This document shows positions 43,817 to 55,404 of a DNA stretch of 64,000 nt, one piece after another; the first letter of the stretch is position 1; each line of letters begins with the position of its first letter. The position numbers and the translations under genes were made by a program. The notes below the pieces were generated by a model. The model saw nothing but the letters and a program-made list of their open reading frames with translations, did no database searches and was not told where the DNA came from. Location of the stretch: contig WHVD01000099.1 in assembly GCA_015178975.1 (NCBI GenBank), forward strand, positions 1 through 64,000, read 5' to 3'. Origin of the DNA: Hysterangium stoloniferum. Its lineage: Eukaryota; Basidiomycota; Agaricomycetes; Hysterangiales; Hysterangiaceae.

Positions 43817-45334
43817 ATGCTGCAATGGGCTCGTTTGCATAACGCGCCCTCATATCTAAGGCTGTCGTTGCAGCGAAGGTGTCAGTCTTCTGCATTAGGT
43901 TCAGCGTCCGTCACGCCGGCGCAGGCGACAGCCGTACGACCAACGCTGACCGCGTCACTGCCCCATCCGCAGCATCCTCTAACCCCAGCGCGGGTGGACC
44001 CATACACGCTCCTTGCCCCTGAGCTTTCGCATGTACGACATACATTATTACATCTCCTAGGTTCATCCCACCCGTCATTAACACAAATAGCCAAATATTA
44101 TTTTCTACATCCTTCCAAACAACTCCGACCTCTCCTCGTCTTACTCTTCGCTCGCGCGTGCAATGGTCTAGGGGGTGACTGGCGAATAAAACGTTGGCAG
44201 GCCGACTGTGAAGGCGCTGGAGGTCGCGTAGAAGAGTTAGACATGCCCCTTACGCGACCTGACGTCCTGAATGACTGGAATCCGAATATGCCCGATCATA
44301 CAGCGTCGTTTGAAATGCCATTCTCGTTACGTCCTCCGCGACGACCAAAGCCTCCTCCTATACCAAAGCCTTTATACGAAGAACATATACCGTCGCTAGC
44401 AGGGGAGATACTACCGACCCAGGCGCGTCTAGCGCAGATTGTGGAGATGATCCATGTAGCATCGCTTTTACACGATGACGTACTCGATGAATCGCCGCTG
44501 AGGAGATCGGCGCCGTCTGCTCCCGCCAAATATGGGAACAAGCTGTCTGTACTTGCAGGAGATTTCCTGTTAGGTCGGGCTAGTGCCTCACTGAGCCGAC
44601 TTGGAGACAACGAGGTCGTAGAGCTTATCGCGACCGTGATTGCAAACCTTGTCGAGGGCGAAGTTCTACAGATCAAAGAGGTGCATGGGGATTTACTACA
44701 GTTTGAGCCAGGCAAGCCATCACCGCAGGTGCGGCGAGAAGACTGGAACATTTATTTGCATAAGAGCTATCTCAAAACTGCTAGTCTAATGGCAAAAGGT
44801 GCCCGAGCAGCTGTAATACTCGGTGGTGTACGGGAGGGCGAGATGTGGAAAGAGGTCGCGTATGCCTATGGACGAAATGTTGGGATTGCGTTTCAGGTCA
44901 GGATCGGGCGTTTAGTGATTGTGCTAAAGAGACTGACAAGTAAATAGCTTGTGGATGATGTCCTAGACTATGAAGAAGGGGAAGCAACGCTCGGAAAACC
45001 TGGGGGTGCCGACTTAAAACTTGGACTTACCACAGCCCCTGCATTATATGCTTGGGAGGAGCATGAAGCAATGGGTCCACTGATAAAACGCAAATTTGTG
45101 CAAGAGGGAGACGTAGAGCTTGTAAGTCGTTCACGCGCTGTCTTTGGAACATTCTAAAGTCGTGTTCTACAGGCACGAGACTTGGTGCGACGATCGAGTG
45201 GCGTTGAACGCACACGGATTCTCGCTCGGACACATGCAGACAAGGCCTTGGAAGCCTTGGCAATGTTACCAGATAGTGATGCTAAAGCCGCACTGCTCGC
45301 TTTGACAGAGCGCGTGGTGCAGAGAAAATCGTAA
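43817..45334 (+). CDS. COQ1: Polyprenyl diphosphate synthase (coenzyme Q side chain), 3 exons
   Basis: It condenses isopentenyl diphosphate into the long polyprenyl tail of ubiquinone in mitochondria. Exons are 43817-44896, 44948-45121 and 45173-45334, all in phase, 471 aa. The N terminus (MLQWARLHNAPSYLRLSLQR) is basic and Ser-rich, like a mitochondrial presequence. The chain-elongation blocks are KYYFLHPSKQLRPLLVLLFA, the first Asp-rich motif LLHDDVLDESPLRR, GNKLSVLAGDFLLGRA, and the second Asp-rich motif LVDDVLDYE, split from the preceding Gln by intron 1. A Pro-rich insert lies before the first Asp motif, as in fungal homologues. Chain length is not predicted. Confidence 0.92.
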
Positions 45335-45991
45335 CACGGCAGCCTAATGCTATGGCTGCGTGAACAGTATTCATATTATTTAATCCATGACTTCAATTAG
45401 ACAGAACAACACAGACATGAACTGTATGAAGTTTTTATGATCGAGTTGGAAGTCGTGGTAGCTGTAAGACTGTTATTGACTGAACGGGAGGCACGCCTCT
45501 TTTTCGTCGACTTCCGGCACCCCTATTGTTTGGGCTATTTTAATCGATTCTACAATGGTTGCCAGAGTATTTCACCGTCTCAAAGACGGTCGACATCGAT
45601 ACGCCAGTCAAGTCTTGGGGACAATAGTTACGATGACGGCCGACAACGATATGCTGGTGCGGATCTTGGAGTCAGGTTCGACCCGCGACAACAACAATAG
45701 TAGATTGAAAAAAATGACTGAGACACATTGCTGCAATTTTGGGGGACCGGAACCAAACTGAACAAAGGGAACAAAGGGACCATTTATTTGATCGGCTAGA
45801 GATTAGATATAGATTGGCGCCCAGCTTCCTTCCCCATCCACCTTGTATTTTCTGTTTCACACTGTGGCGTTAACTCTCCTTGTGGCCGGTCTTAAAATGG
45901 CACATATAACTTAAGTGTGGCTCTCTTTTCCTTCATTTTGAACCATCACCATCACCACCCCCATCTCTCCCATCCCACTCACGTTTCAAAC
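45335..45991. other. Intergenic, no gene recognised
   Basis: About 660 bp upstream of family member B. Short frames are unsupported. Confidence 0.5.
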
Positions 45992-47582
45992 ATGTCTCGT
46001 CGAGTTGTCGTAGAGTCATGCTTTAGAGACTCGTCCGATTGTGTAACAACCATTTTTCGATGCTCTGTGCCCCGACGCCCATCCCAGAGGCGACCACGTC
46101 ATGGGGAAGATCCCCCAACCAGCAGGACGAAGGGAGTGAGCAACCTAAGGAAATACCTAGCCACTGCATTCATGCCTTCCATCGCCAGAGGCGACAGGAA
46201 AAGTCCGTACGCGCTACCAATCAGGGGATTTCCCTCTAAGAAGAACAAACTAAAAGTACAATACGATGCCGACCGCCACATTAGCAGGATAAAGTGGTAT
46301 GAACAGAAGTCATTTGAAAAGGCTGCAAAAAAGTGTACGTCTTGAACCACTATCGAGTTTTTTTCTTATTTATCAACAATGCTATTGCAGTTAATCAAAA
46401 TTCGATTTACGGGGAGGGAGGTCCACCATATCCTGGTAGACATTATATGCTGCGGCGTGAAGGCGAAGCACTTTGTCTGCCTGCCGCTCTCAAGCCTGAA
46501 AGCGGTTTTCCCAACACAGTCTATCCATCCAGTATTGATGGCACCTGCGAATGGCTTACTACGCGCGCCTTCAAAACTCTTCAACGTGCTGTCCATTTAG
46601 CGTTCCCCGATACACAACGATGGTGGCTGGACGAGGCCCCAAACATAGATCCACGTAATAATCTATTGTGGCGAACATATCTTTGGACTTTTCATCCTGA
46701 CGAGTACCAAAAAGTGTGGTGGCGCGATGTGTCATCGGAGAGTGATACCGGGAAATTGACAGAGCCTGCGCCTCCCAGCTCGATGGTGATTATCGTTCAA
46801 TCGCCTTGGATTCTTGGATGGCAGGATCTTGTTCATGTTTCGCGTTGTATAGAGGTGATTGATTCTCCTTGCCATTCCCTCCTGAGACTTCGTACTGATA
46901 CCACCCTTCCCAGCTACCCCATCTTAGAGACATCGGAACAGGCCCTAGCCACGAGTACTCTAGCCGCCAGCGTGTATGGTCAAACATAATCGACACATGC
47001 AAACATCACAGTACTCATCATTTCGTCCTCACCACCCACGAAGGCTGGATGTTCGGCAGGTTTTCAAACAACTGGGAAGATGTTGACGTCAGCCCCGTGA
47101 CAGAGTACAATGCTCGCGATCCCACTGTAATGCAAACTCTCGTCTACTGGGTAGCGGCATCGATGGGTATCGCGGGTACGAGCAACATGCCGCTAGCCTT
47201 TCACTATAATGCAGATGCGGTGGCAGCGGTAGCTGCAGCAACCGCAGGAACACAGGAAGACTTTGACGCTCCCGTCGCATCCACCTCTGCGAATGTGCTG
47301 CCTGCTCCTGTCGCGGCCACCTCAGCGAATGTGTTACCTGCTCCTGTGGATGTGTTGCTCGCTCCTGTAGCATCCACCTCAGCCAAAATGTCACCCCCTG
47401 AGGCCTCCACCTCTATACCTCCAGTGGCATCGACCTCAGCCATTGTGTTACCTCCCGTGACATCCACCTCTTTGGACGCGTTACCAGCTCCTGCGCTTAC
47501 AGAGGCTTCTACCGAGCGTAATGTGTCTCCTGTCACCGATGATAGTGGACTCGGACGTTCATGTTCTGAGAAAGATCCTTAA
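45992..47582 (+). CDS. Unknown family member B, 3 exons, 491 aa, long Ser/Thr/Pro/Ala tail
   Basis: Exons are 45992-46334, 46391-46854 and 46914-47582. The first intron has the family junction (AAGT|GTACGT, giving Lys-Phe). Blocks are NLRKYLATAFMPSI, a middle block with LAFPDTQRWW and VIIVQSPWILGWQDL, RQRVWSNIIDTCKHH, then FVLTTHEGWMFGRF, then RDPTVMQTLVYWVAASMG. In this copy the introns before the IDTC block and after FGRF are absent, and the second Cys of the Cx4C pair is Ser. The last 120 residues are low complexity with repeats of VASTSANVLPAP. No domain is recognised. Confidence 0.75.
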
Positions 47583-47725
47583 TTGTTACGTTAGCTTCCA
47601 TACATGTCGTTTGTATTTCTGGTATATTTTGTTCTCCTAGTGTTCAGAGTAATATGTTGTTCATCTGTCCAATCGTAACTGTATTTCAAGTATTATGCAA
47701 TTTTATTGAGTTACACACTAGTGCT

Positions 47726-50526
47726 ATTCGAGTGCTTCCGGAGGATCCCGGAACTAGGCGTATACAATATAATTTGGATAATTGCCGAACCAGTTGATGG
47801 CAAAATCAGCGCACCATAAGGCGCTTAGTAAGCCACAGACTGCCCTTTGTTCAGTTCCCTTGTGTAATTCCCCTTTTTTTACTTCCTTGTTCTAGCTGTG
47901 GCTCATATCAGATCCCTTTCAGCGCACAGACCTTCGTCGTCCAGGTTGTAACCATGGATATTTACGGGCTTGGACATAAATATGCACCTCCGTCTGCTAT
48001 CCTCATTCTATCCATATTAGCCACATTCCATTGGCCACATTTTATCCACATTGACCACGTTACTAACTTTGACACCTCCATCTACCAACATGACCGTGAA
48101 GAACTTGTGCGAGGAAAACGCAAAGAGAAAAGTCATGGAAGAAGAACAAAACGTGGAAGAGCTACTAGAGGCTCTCAAGAGGTTTCAGTCGCCTACTGAG
48201 AACTTGAAGATTTATCTGTCTCGAGCCACGCTCCCTTATATGACGCCAGGTCCTACTGCCCCGCCTTTCTCACTGGACGAAAAATATAAGGTCCATCGAA
48301 ATCATCTGCAAATACGTGTCCAGGAACATCGAGAGCGATTTATAAAAGTGATGGCAGCGAAAGATCCAACCGCCTTTGCGAATGCCACCTCAAAGTGTAC
48401 GTTGTCCTCTCCGATTGTTGCCTATTATTTTGATCCCATTAACAGTCTCTAAACTATTCCCGAACGGGCCACTCGACGTCCCTAACCAAGGGGCGGATAC
48501 TGGTTATGCATTCACCGTACCAGCCTTTGACTTTAGAATGCCTGAAACACTCCTCCCGCATCCCACCAACCTCGTAGAAATAATGACATGGGTCAACACG
48601 TTCCCAACCCAAACTATGGCGCGTGTTATGCACGTCGTATTTCCGGAGCAGACAAGATCATGGAATGTAACCACCGTGAATGACAACGACCCAGACAAAG
48701 CGCTGTGGCAAATGCTCGCGTGGCGCAAGGCTCCTGGTCCGAGTCGATTAGAGGAATTCTATAGAGCTCCTCCCCCTGATCCGCTAGCGACTTGCTCAAT
48801 GCTGATTGTTGTGCAGCCTCCCTGGATTTTATCCACCCAAGATATACGTGCATTTGTCAAAAGTCGCAGCGTGAGTACTTCAGCGTGATATCACCATATT
48901 CAAGCTCATTTTAGTGCTCTAGATGCCCCAGTTTAATGTCTGGGAACCAGAAGCAGAGGCACCGATGACTGGAGCGCAGCGTATGTGGGCCAAGGTACGT
49001 TACCTTCTACTCTTATGTTTTTTGGCCTCGAGTTGACAGCCTTAAGCTTTGGGATAATTGTATTAAACGAAAGTGCCATCGATGGGTTGTCACGTCATAT
49101 TTTGGATGGATTTTTGGCGCTTTCAGCCCTGGCAGGTCGCTGTCTTTGTCCTCCTTCCCCACGTCTAACATCGTAATTAGGGTTTACAATCGGTCAGGTG
49201 TATAGTGTATTGCCTCACGACAGTCGTGATCCTACAGTATTGGAAGCGTTGACATTCCATGTGGCTTGTTCTATGGGCATCGTTGAGGCAAGTTTACCTG
49301 AGGTGCGCTGATGACACTGACCTCGTCGGTTACATCTTTAACCATTATTCAAGGCGCTCGAAGGGTTACGCCATATCATAGGTTGGGACAAAATCGAAAT
49401 TCCGGAGCCTCTTGCCGACCCAGACATGGAATTTCCAGACTCTGAATCAGAATGGGAAGGCTGCGATGATGGTAAATTTTCTTCCTGTTGGTATTGTTCT
49501 ACCCTCTTGCTAAATCCATATTTAGAGCCCGGAATTTCAGCTGGTGTATCACAATACACCATTGTCGGTCTTTCGGCCTTCGGTTCTGAGCAAAACTTCA
49601 AAGCTCCTCCTGTTCAATTACCCCGCCATCCCAATCGTACCGGCGAACTGCTCCCGTCCGATAATGAGGACGTCCTCATCTCTGTCGCCAGCCCAAGGGT
49701 GACGAGGGGTATCCAAAGATGGAATGACCTGATTGAAAATGGACATAGAGAATTGCCTCCAATCCCTGAGCGGCCACGTTCGGCGTCTCCAGTGTCACTA
49801 AGTGGTGCTTCGGATGTGTATGCCTCTTTGCGAAGGAGAGTTCGGGGTTACCCAACCCTTAAAACTCGCGTAGATGGTGCGGATGATCCACATATGGAGT
49901 TTGTGCTGGCTGCTGGGACTCGTGTACATCTGGGTTTGGGGACAATTAGTGACCAGGGTCCAGTCAATGCGAATTAAGTTAACGGAAAGGTTCCTTGGAC
50001 TTTGTATACAGTGCAACAGGGCTCTCTTTACAATGCTACTTCCGCAATGATACCGTGAGCTGGGGTGTTTGTCCACTCTGCGTCCAACCATAGAACGTTG
50101 CAATAACTTACTAATCTTTAAGGGGATTTTCCTTGAGCACCATAGTAACCCTTGTTATTTTCAAAATTTATGGCACACCTCTTCCTCGTCTTTCGAGGAA
50201 TCCTACTACACTTGACAGGATTCATTGCGCCAAAGACAGATCTGGGCAGGCTGATGTGAGAAGTGAGGCTCATACATGCATCCATCTATTCACTTCCACC
50301 GATGTCATCTAATTAATAATTTTAAGATTCGAAAATGATGGAGGGGAACAAGCCTACATAGTAGTCTTGGGAACCATATCATTTTGGTTATTGGCTCTGG
50401 GAAATCAGTACTAGCCGCCATGCCACTACCGAAAAACTGCAACTAGGATCCCATTGTCATTTGATGTCCTGCGTCTTACCATCCGGGGAATGATCAACAA
50501 AGTAAAATATTGTCGTAATACACATA
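47726..50526. repeat. Segmental duplication, copy 1
   Basis: 2.8 kb nearly identical to 51,555-55,228 except for the minisatellite and a solo LTR in copy 2. It carries family member C with its leader and 3' flank. The left edge is ATTCGAGTGCTTCCG. Confidence 0.88.
48090..49977 (+). CDS. Unknown family member C, 7 exons, 521 aa
   Basis: Exons are 48090-48396, 48446-48870, 48923-48994, 49047-49131, 49181-49287, 49354-49471 and 49526-49977. They keep frame throughout. Blocks are NLKIYLSRATLPYM, LWQMLAWRK and LIVVQPPWILSTQDIRAF, RMWAK, LWDNCIKRKC...VVTSYFGWIFGAF, DPTVLEALTFHVACSMG, then an acidic segment (MEFPDSESEWEGCDD) and a C-terminal part with LPPIPERPRSASP. Introns 4 (GCAGGT) and 5 (GCAAGT) have GC donors. 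Skipping removal of intron 5 would end the protein after EASLPEVR. An upstream ATG at 47,954 opens an 81-codon frame overlapping this start. Confidence 0.78.
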
Positions 50527-50528
50527 AT
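49978..50528. other. 3' flank of family member C, no gene recognised
   Basis: About 550 bp with no supportable frame; duplicated at 54,364-54,884. Confidence 0.6.
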
Positions 50529-51545
50529 TGTTAAAGTAATAACTCTGATAGTAATTCTCAGTCTTGTATAAAGACGTATAACGGACTAGGGTGTGTTAAT
50601 GCTATCGACAGTATATATCCTGGATAGAAAAATGGGGAATAGGAACAATAGAGCATAGTAGAATGAAGGTGAATATGAGATAAAAGGAATAGTAGTTGAT
50701 ATCGATATGATTGACACATGAGTGTAGTAGGGGGTCCTCAGATAAATTTATGGCAGCATTGTTGTCACAAGAGATAGTTGTTGAATTGATACAAGGAAAA
50801 CAAATGCCAATGAGTAATCTACGGAGCCAAGTTCCTTCTTTGACAGCATCAAATGCGGCGACATATTCAACTCGTAAGATGAAGCTGCCACTGTTTTTTG
50901 TTTCTTTCAAGGTGAATGCATAACCGCTAATACTGCGACGGGTGTCAAGGCAATTAGCCCAATCGGCAGAATTAGTATATCTGGTTAGACTTAGATTGCT
51001 GGAGCAACCCAGGTATAACTTAAGGTTTCTGGTACCTTTTAAATACCGAACTACTCGAACAGTTACAACCCAGTGTAGGGTAGAATAACTATCTAGATAT
51101 TGAGATAATTGTTGAACGGCATAGGAGATATCGGGGCGAGTGGATATAGCCAGGTAGAGTAAGCAGCCAACTGAGGAACGATAGGATAGTTTAAACAGGT
51201 CAGTGAGCTCAATTTTGGATAATGATGTGTGTTCAAAGCGGCGAAGTTTAAGACTATGATCGAATGGAGTGGATACAGTGGATGCAGTACTTTGTCCAAA
51301 TTGACGTATTACTTTATTGATGAGTGCAGTTTGAGAAAGTGAGACAGAGTTATTCGGTCGGTCCCATTCGACAGCGATTCCAACAACAAAATGGGCAGTG
51401 CCAAGGTTAGAAATCGTTCATACGCTACGCATTTGCTGTTTGAAATTTGCAATCGTACTAGTGAAGGAAATAAAATCATCAATATACAGCAGCTAATAAT
51501 AATCCCAGTGGTTGTGCATCTGTAGTAAATGCAAGATTCTCATAT
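50529..51545 (-). pseudogene. Copia reverse transcriptase/RNase H relic with truncated LTR
   Basis: On the minus strand, from about 51,500: LYIDDFISF (RT YxDD), FVVGIAVEW, SYRSSVGCLLYLAISTRPDI, SLTRYTNSADWANCLDTRRS, EYVAAFDAVKEGTWLRRLL, DNNAAINLSEDPL and HIDINYYSF are all copia landmarks. Frame breaks and a stop occur. An 80-bp LTR stub (50,529-50,609, TGTTAAAG...ATCGACA on the plus strand) carries the copia LTR word CAGTCTTGTATAAAG. It sits exactly between the two segmental duplicates. Confidence 0.8.
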
Positions 51546-51840
51546 GAGAGTGGAATTCGAGTGCTTCCGCAGGATCCCGGAACTAGGCGGGTGCAATATA
51601 ATTTGGATAATTGCCGAACAAGTTGATGGCAAAATCAGCGCACCGTAAGGTACTTAGTAAGCCACAGACCAATTTAATTGCCCTTTGTTCAGTTCCCTTG
51701 TGTAATTCCTCTTTTTTTTACTTCCCTATTCAGCTGTGGCTCATATCAGATCCCTTTCAGCGCACAGACGTTCGTCGTCCGGGTTGTAACCATGGATATT
51801 TACGGACTTGGACATAAATATACACCTCTGTCTGCTATCC

Positions 51841-52420
51841 ACATTCTATCCACACAAGCCACATTCTATCCACACAAGCCACATTCTATCCACACAAGCC
51901 ACATTCTATCCACACAAGCCACATTCTATCCACACAAGCCACATTCTATCCACACAAGCCACATTCTATCCACACAAGCCACATTCTATCCACACAAGCC
52001 ACATTCTATCCACACAAGCCACATTATATCCACACAAGCCACATTATATCCACACAAGCCACATTCTATCCACACAAGCCACATTCTATCCACACAAGCC
52101 ACATTCTATCCACACAAGCCACATTATATCCACACAAGCCACATTCTATCCACACAAGCCACATTCTATCCACACAAGCCACATTCTATTCACACAAGCC
52201 ACATTCTATCCACACACGGGCCACATTCTATCTACACACGGGCCACATTCTATCTACACACGGGCCACATTCTATCTTCATGGACCACATTCTATCCACA
52301 CAGGCCACATTCTTCTATCCACACGGGCCACAGTCTCCACACGGGCCACATTCTATCCACACGGGCCACATTCTATCTACACAGGCCACATTCTATCCAC
52401 ACGAGCCACATTCCATCAGC
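51841..52420 (+). repeat. 20-bp minisatellite, 18 regular plus about 11 variant units
   Basis: Unit ACATTCTATCCACACAAGCC, 18 times without length change (51,841-52,200), then variants with CACGGGCC or CAGGCC. The corresponding place in copy 1 (about 47,998-48,060) has only two or three degenerate units. Three units (60 bp) are free of stops in two frames, so a frame from the upstream ATG at 51,792 runs to 52,451. Confidence 0.95.
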
Positions 52421-52478
52421 CATATTTAATCCACATCAACCACATTACTAACTTGCACACCTCTCTCCATCTACCAAC

Positions 52479-54363
52479 ATGGTCCTGGAGAACTTGTGCG
52501 AGGAGAACGCAAAGAGGCAAGTCATGGAAGAGAAACCAAGCGTGGACGATAAACTGGAGGCTCTCAAGAGGTTTCAGTCGCCTACTGAGAACTTGCGGAT
52601 TTATCTGTCTCGAGCCACGCTCCCCTACATGACACCAGGTCCTACTACGCCGCCCTTCTCACTGGACGAAAAATATAAGGTCCATCGAAATCATCTGCAA
52701 ATACGTGTCCAGGAACATCGAGAGCGATTTATAAAAGTGATGGCAGCGAAAGATTCAACCGCCTTTGCGAATGCCACCTCAAAGTGTACGTTGTCCTCTC
52801 CGATTGTTGCCTATTATTTTGATCCCATTAACAGTCTCTAAACTATTCCCGAACGGGCCACTCGACGTCCCTAACCAAGGGGCGGATACTGGTTATGCAT
52901 TCACCGTACCAGCCTTTGACTTTAGAATCCCCGAAACACTCCTCCCGCATCCCACCAACCTCGTAGAAATAATGACATGGGTCAACACGTTCCCAACCCA
53001 AACTATGGCGCGTGTTATGCACGCTGTATTTCCGGAGCAGACAAGATCATGGAATGTAACCACCGTGAATGACAACGACCCAGACAAAGCGCTGTGGCAA
53101 ATGCTCGCGTGGCGCAAGGCTCCTGGTCCGAGTCGATTAGACGAATTCTATAGAGCTCCTCCCCCTGATCCGCTAGCGACTTGCTCAATGCTTATTGTTG
53201 TGCAGCCTCCCTGGATTTTATCCCCCGGAGATATACGTGCATTTGTCAAAAGTCGCGGCGTGAGTACTTCAGCGTGATATCATCATATTCAAACTCATTT
53301 TAGTGCTCTAGATGCCCCTGTTTAATGTCTGGGAACCAGAAACAGAGGTACCGATGACTGGAGCGCAGCGTATGTGGGCCAAGGTACGTTGCCTTCTACT
53401 GTTACAGTTTTTGGCCCCGAGTTGACAGCCTTAAGCTTTGGGATAATTGTATTAAACGAAAGTGCCATCGATGGGTTGTCACGTCATATTTTGGATGGAT
53501 TTTTGGCGCTTTCAGCCCTGGCAGGTCGCTGTCTTTGTCCTCCTTCCCCACGTCTGACATCGTAATTAGGGTTTACAATCGGTCAGGTGTATAGTGTATT
53601 GCCTCACGACAGTCGTGATCCTACAGTATTGGAAGGGTTGACATTCCATGTGGCTTGTTCTATGGGCATCGTTGAGGCAAGTTTACCTGAGGTGCGCTGA
53701 TGACACTGACCTCGTCGGTTACATCTTTAACCATCATTCAAGGCGCTCGAAGGGTCAAGCCATATTATAGGTTGGGACAAGATCGAAATTCCGGAGCCTC
53801 TTGCCGACCCAGACATGGAATTTCCAGACTCTGAGTCAGAATGGGAAGGCTGCGATGATGGTAAATTTTACACATGTTGGTATTGTTCCACCCTCTTGCT
53901 AAATCCAAATTTAGAGCCCGGAATTTCAGCTAGTGTATCACAATACACTATTGTCGGTCTTTCGGCCTTCGGTTCTGAGCAAAACTTCAATGTTCCTCCT
54001 GTTCAATTACCCCGCCATCCCAATCCTCCCGGCGAACCGCTCCCGTCCGATAATGAGGACGTCCTCATCTCTGTCGCCAGCCCAAGGGTGACGAGGGGTA
54101 TCCAAAGATGGAATGAGCTTATTGAAAATGGACACAGAGAATTGCCTCCAATCCCTGAGCGGCCACGTTCGGCGTCTCCAGTGTCAGTAAGTGGTGCTTC
54201 GGATCTATATACCTCTTTGCGAAGGAGAGGTCTGGCAACTGGGGTTGAAACTCGCGTAGATGATCCGGATGATCCAGATATGGAGTTTGTGCTGGCTACT
54301 GGGACTCGTGTACATCTGGGTTTGGGTACAATTGATGACCAGGGTCCGGTCAATACGGATTAA
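52479..54363 (+). CDS. Unknown family member D, 7 exons, 520 aa (recent duplicate of C)
   Basis: Exons are 52479-52785, 52835-53259, 53312-53383, 53436-53520, 53570-53676, 53743-53860 and 53915-54363. All splice sites of member C are kept, including both GC donors. Blocks are the same: PPWILSPGDIRAF, LWDNCIKRKC, VVTSYFGWIFGAF, DPTVLEGLTFHVACSMG. Substitutions cluster at the N terminus (MVLENLCEEN, against MTVKNLCEEN) and in the last exon near the C terminus. The leader carries the expanded minisatellite right up to 60 bp before the start codon, which may alter expression. Confidence 0.78.
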
Positions 54364-54889
54364 GTCAGCGGAAAGACTCCTTGAACTTTGTATATGGTGC
54401 AACAAGGCTCTCTTTGTAACACTACTTTCGCAATGATACCGTGAGCTGGGGTGTTTATCCACTCTTTGTCCAACCACAGAACGTTACAATAACATACTAC
54501 TCTTTAAGGGGATTTTCCTTGAGCACCATAGTAATCCTTGTTATTTTCGAAATTTATGGCCTACCTCTCCCTCCTCTCCAAGGAATCCTACTACACTTAG
54601 CAGCATTCATTGCACCAAAGACAGGTCTGGACAGGGTGATCTCTGCGAGAAGTGAAGCTCTATACATCCATCCATTCATCCACTTCCACCGATGTCATCA
54701 TCCATCACAATGGCTCCCCCGCCAGGTCTAATCGAGATTCGAATATGATGGAGGGGAACAGGCCCACACAGCAGTCTTGGGAACCATATCATTTTGGTTG
54801 TTGGCTCTGGGAAATCAGTACTAGCCGCCATGCTACTACCGAAGAACAGCAACTAGGATCGCATTGACATTTGATGTCCTGCGTCTTCC
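54364..54889. other. 3' flank of family member D, no gene recognised
   Basis: About 525 bp, duplicate of 49,978-50,475, without a supportable frame. Confidence 0.6.
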
Positions 54890-55182
54890 TGTTAGAAATC
54901 AAGACCCTAGTAGGATATCTCAGTCTCGTATTAGTGTATAACGGACTAAAGGTGTAGCTATGGTGGGTGTGATTTATATACGGGTTATGAACAATATGCG
55001 TGGCACAATAGTAATAATGAGGACAAAAGGGAATAGTGGCACAAAGGAATGAATCATTCCTTTGTGGATTCAGTCCTTTGTGGATTCATTCCTTTGTGGA
55101 TTCATTCCTTTGTGCGTGTGTCCTAAAGATAGATGCGGTCTCAGAGTCTGTTATCGTTGTCCGTGATGCATATATTCCAACA
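54890..55182. mobile_element. Solo LTR, 293 bp, inserted after the duplication
   Basis: It runs TGTTAGAAATC to TATTCCAACA, flanked by CTTCC (54885-54889) and CTTAC (55183-55187). Copy 1 of the duplication has the uninterrupted CTTACCATCC at 50,474. It contains TATA (TTTATATACG) and the copia family word CAGTCTCGTATTAG, and has four units of TTTGTGGATTCATTCC near 55,050-55,115. Confidence 0.85.
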
Positions 55183-55230
55183 CTTACCATCCAGGAAATG
55201 ATCAACAAAGCAAATATTGTCGTGATACAT

Positions 55231-55335
55231 GAGAGTATTTGCAACTAATACATATTAGCAAAACTGAATTGGTTCCTGATATTCATATTAGGAACAATTA
55301 AGTTTAGCTAATATATATTAGTTGCAAGTACTCTC
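55231..55335. repeat. Near-perfect 105-bp hairpin (fold-back element)
   Basis: Arms of about 50 bp, GAGAGTATTTGCAACTAATA...GAATTGGTTCC and its complement, with almost no loop. It could be a MITE or a fold-back relic, or a strong transcript hairpin. Confidence 0.8.
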
Positions 55336-55404
55336 TAATGAGATATTAGTGGGGATGAATAGTGTACCTGATGTCCATATGAGGTACGGACACCGTTCTG
55401 TTAG

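Larger units (their letters stand above)
51555..55228. repeat. Segmental duplication, copy 2 (with insertions)
   Basis: It matches 47,726-50,526. Differences are the minisatellite at 51,841-52,420 and the solo LTR at 54,890-55,182. The exon coordinates of the gene are offset by exactly 4,389 from copy 1 up to the last exon. Confidence 0.88.

Noticed and set aside
26426..45334. Secondary-metabolite cluster made of P450s, a prenyl diphosphate synthase and a transporter
   Set aside because: The prenyl synthase is a housekeeping COQ1 type with a mitochondrial presequence, the transporter is broken, and 8-10 kb of unrelated sequence separates them from the P450s.
45437..45761. Overlapping plus-strand frames after COQ1
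   Set aside because: Short, in competing frames, with no splice logic or similarity to the neighbouring family.
51841..52420. Regular repeats resembling a CRISPR array
   Set aside because: Units are directly contiguous with no unique spacers, and the genome is eukaryotic; this is a minisatellite.
51678..52632. Open frames of 257 and 274 codons through the 51.8-52.4 kb repeats
   Set aside because: They owe their length to a 20-bp repeat without stops; one runs into the real family gene in a wrong frame. Kept only as a possible upstream frame, not as a gene.
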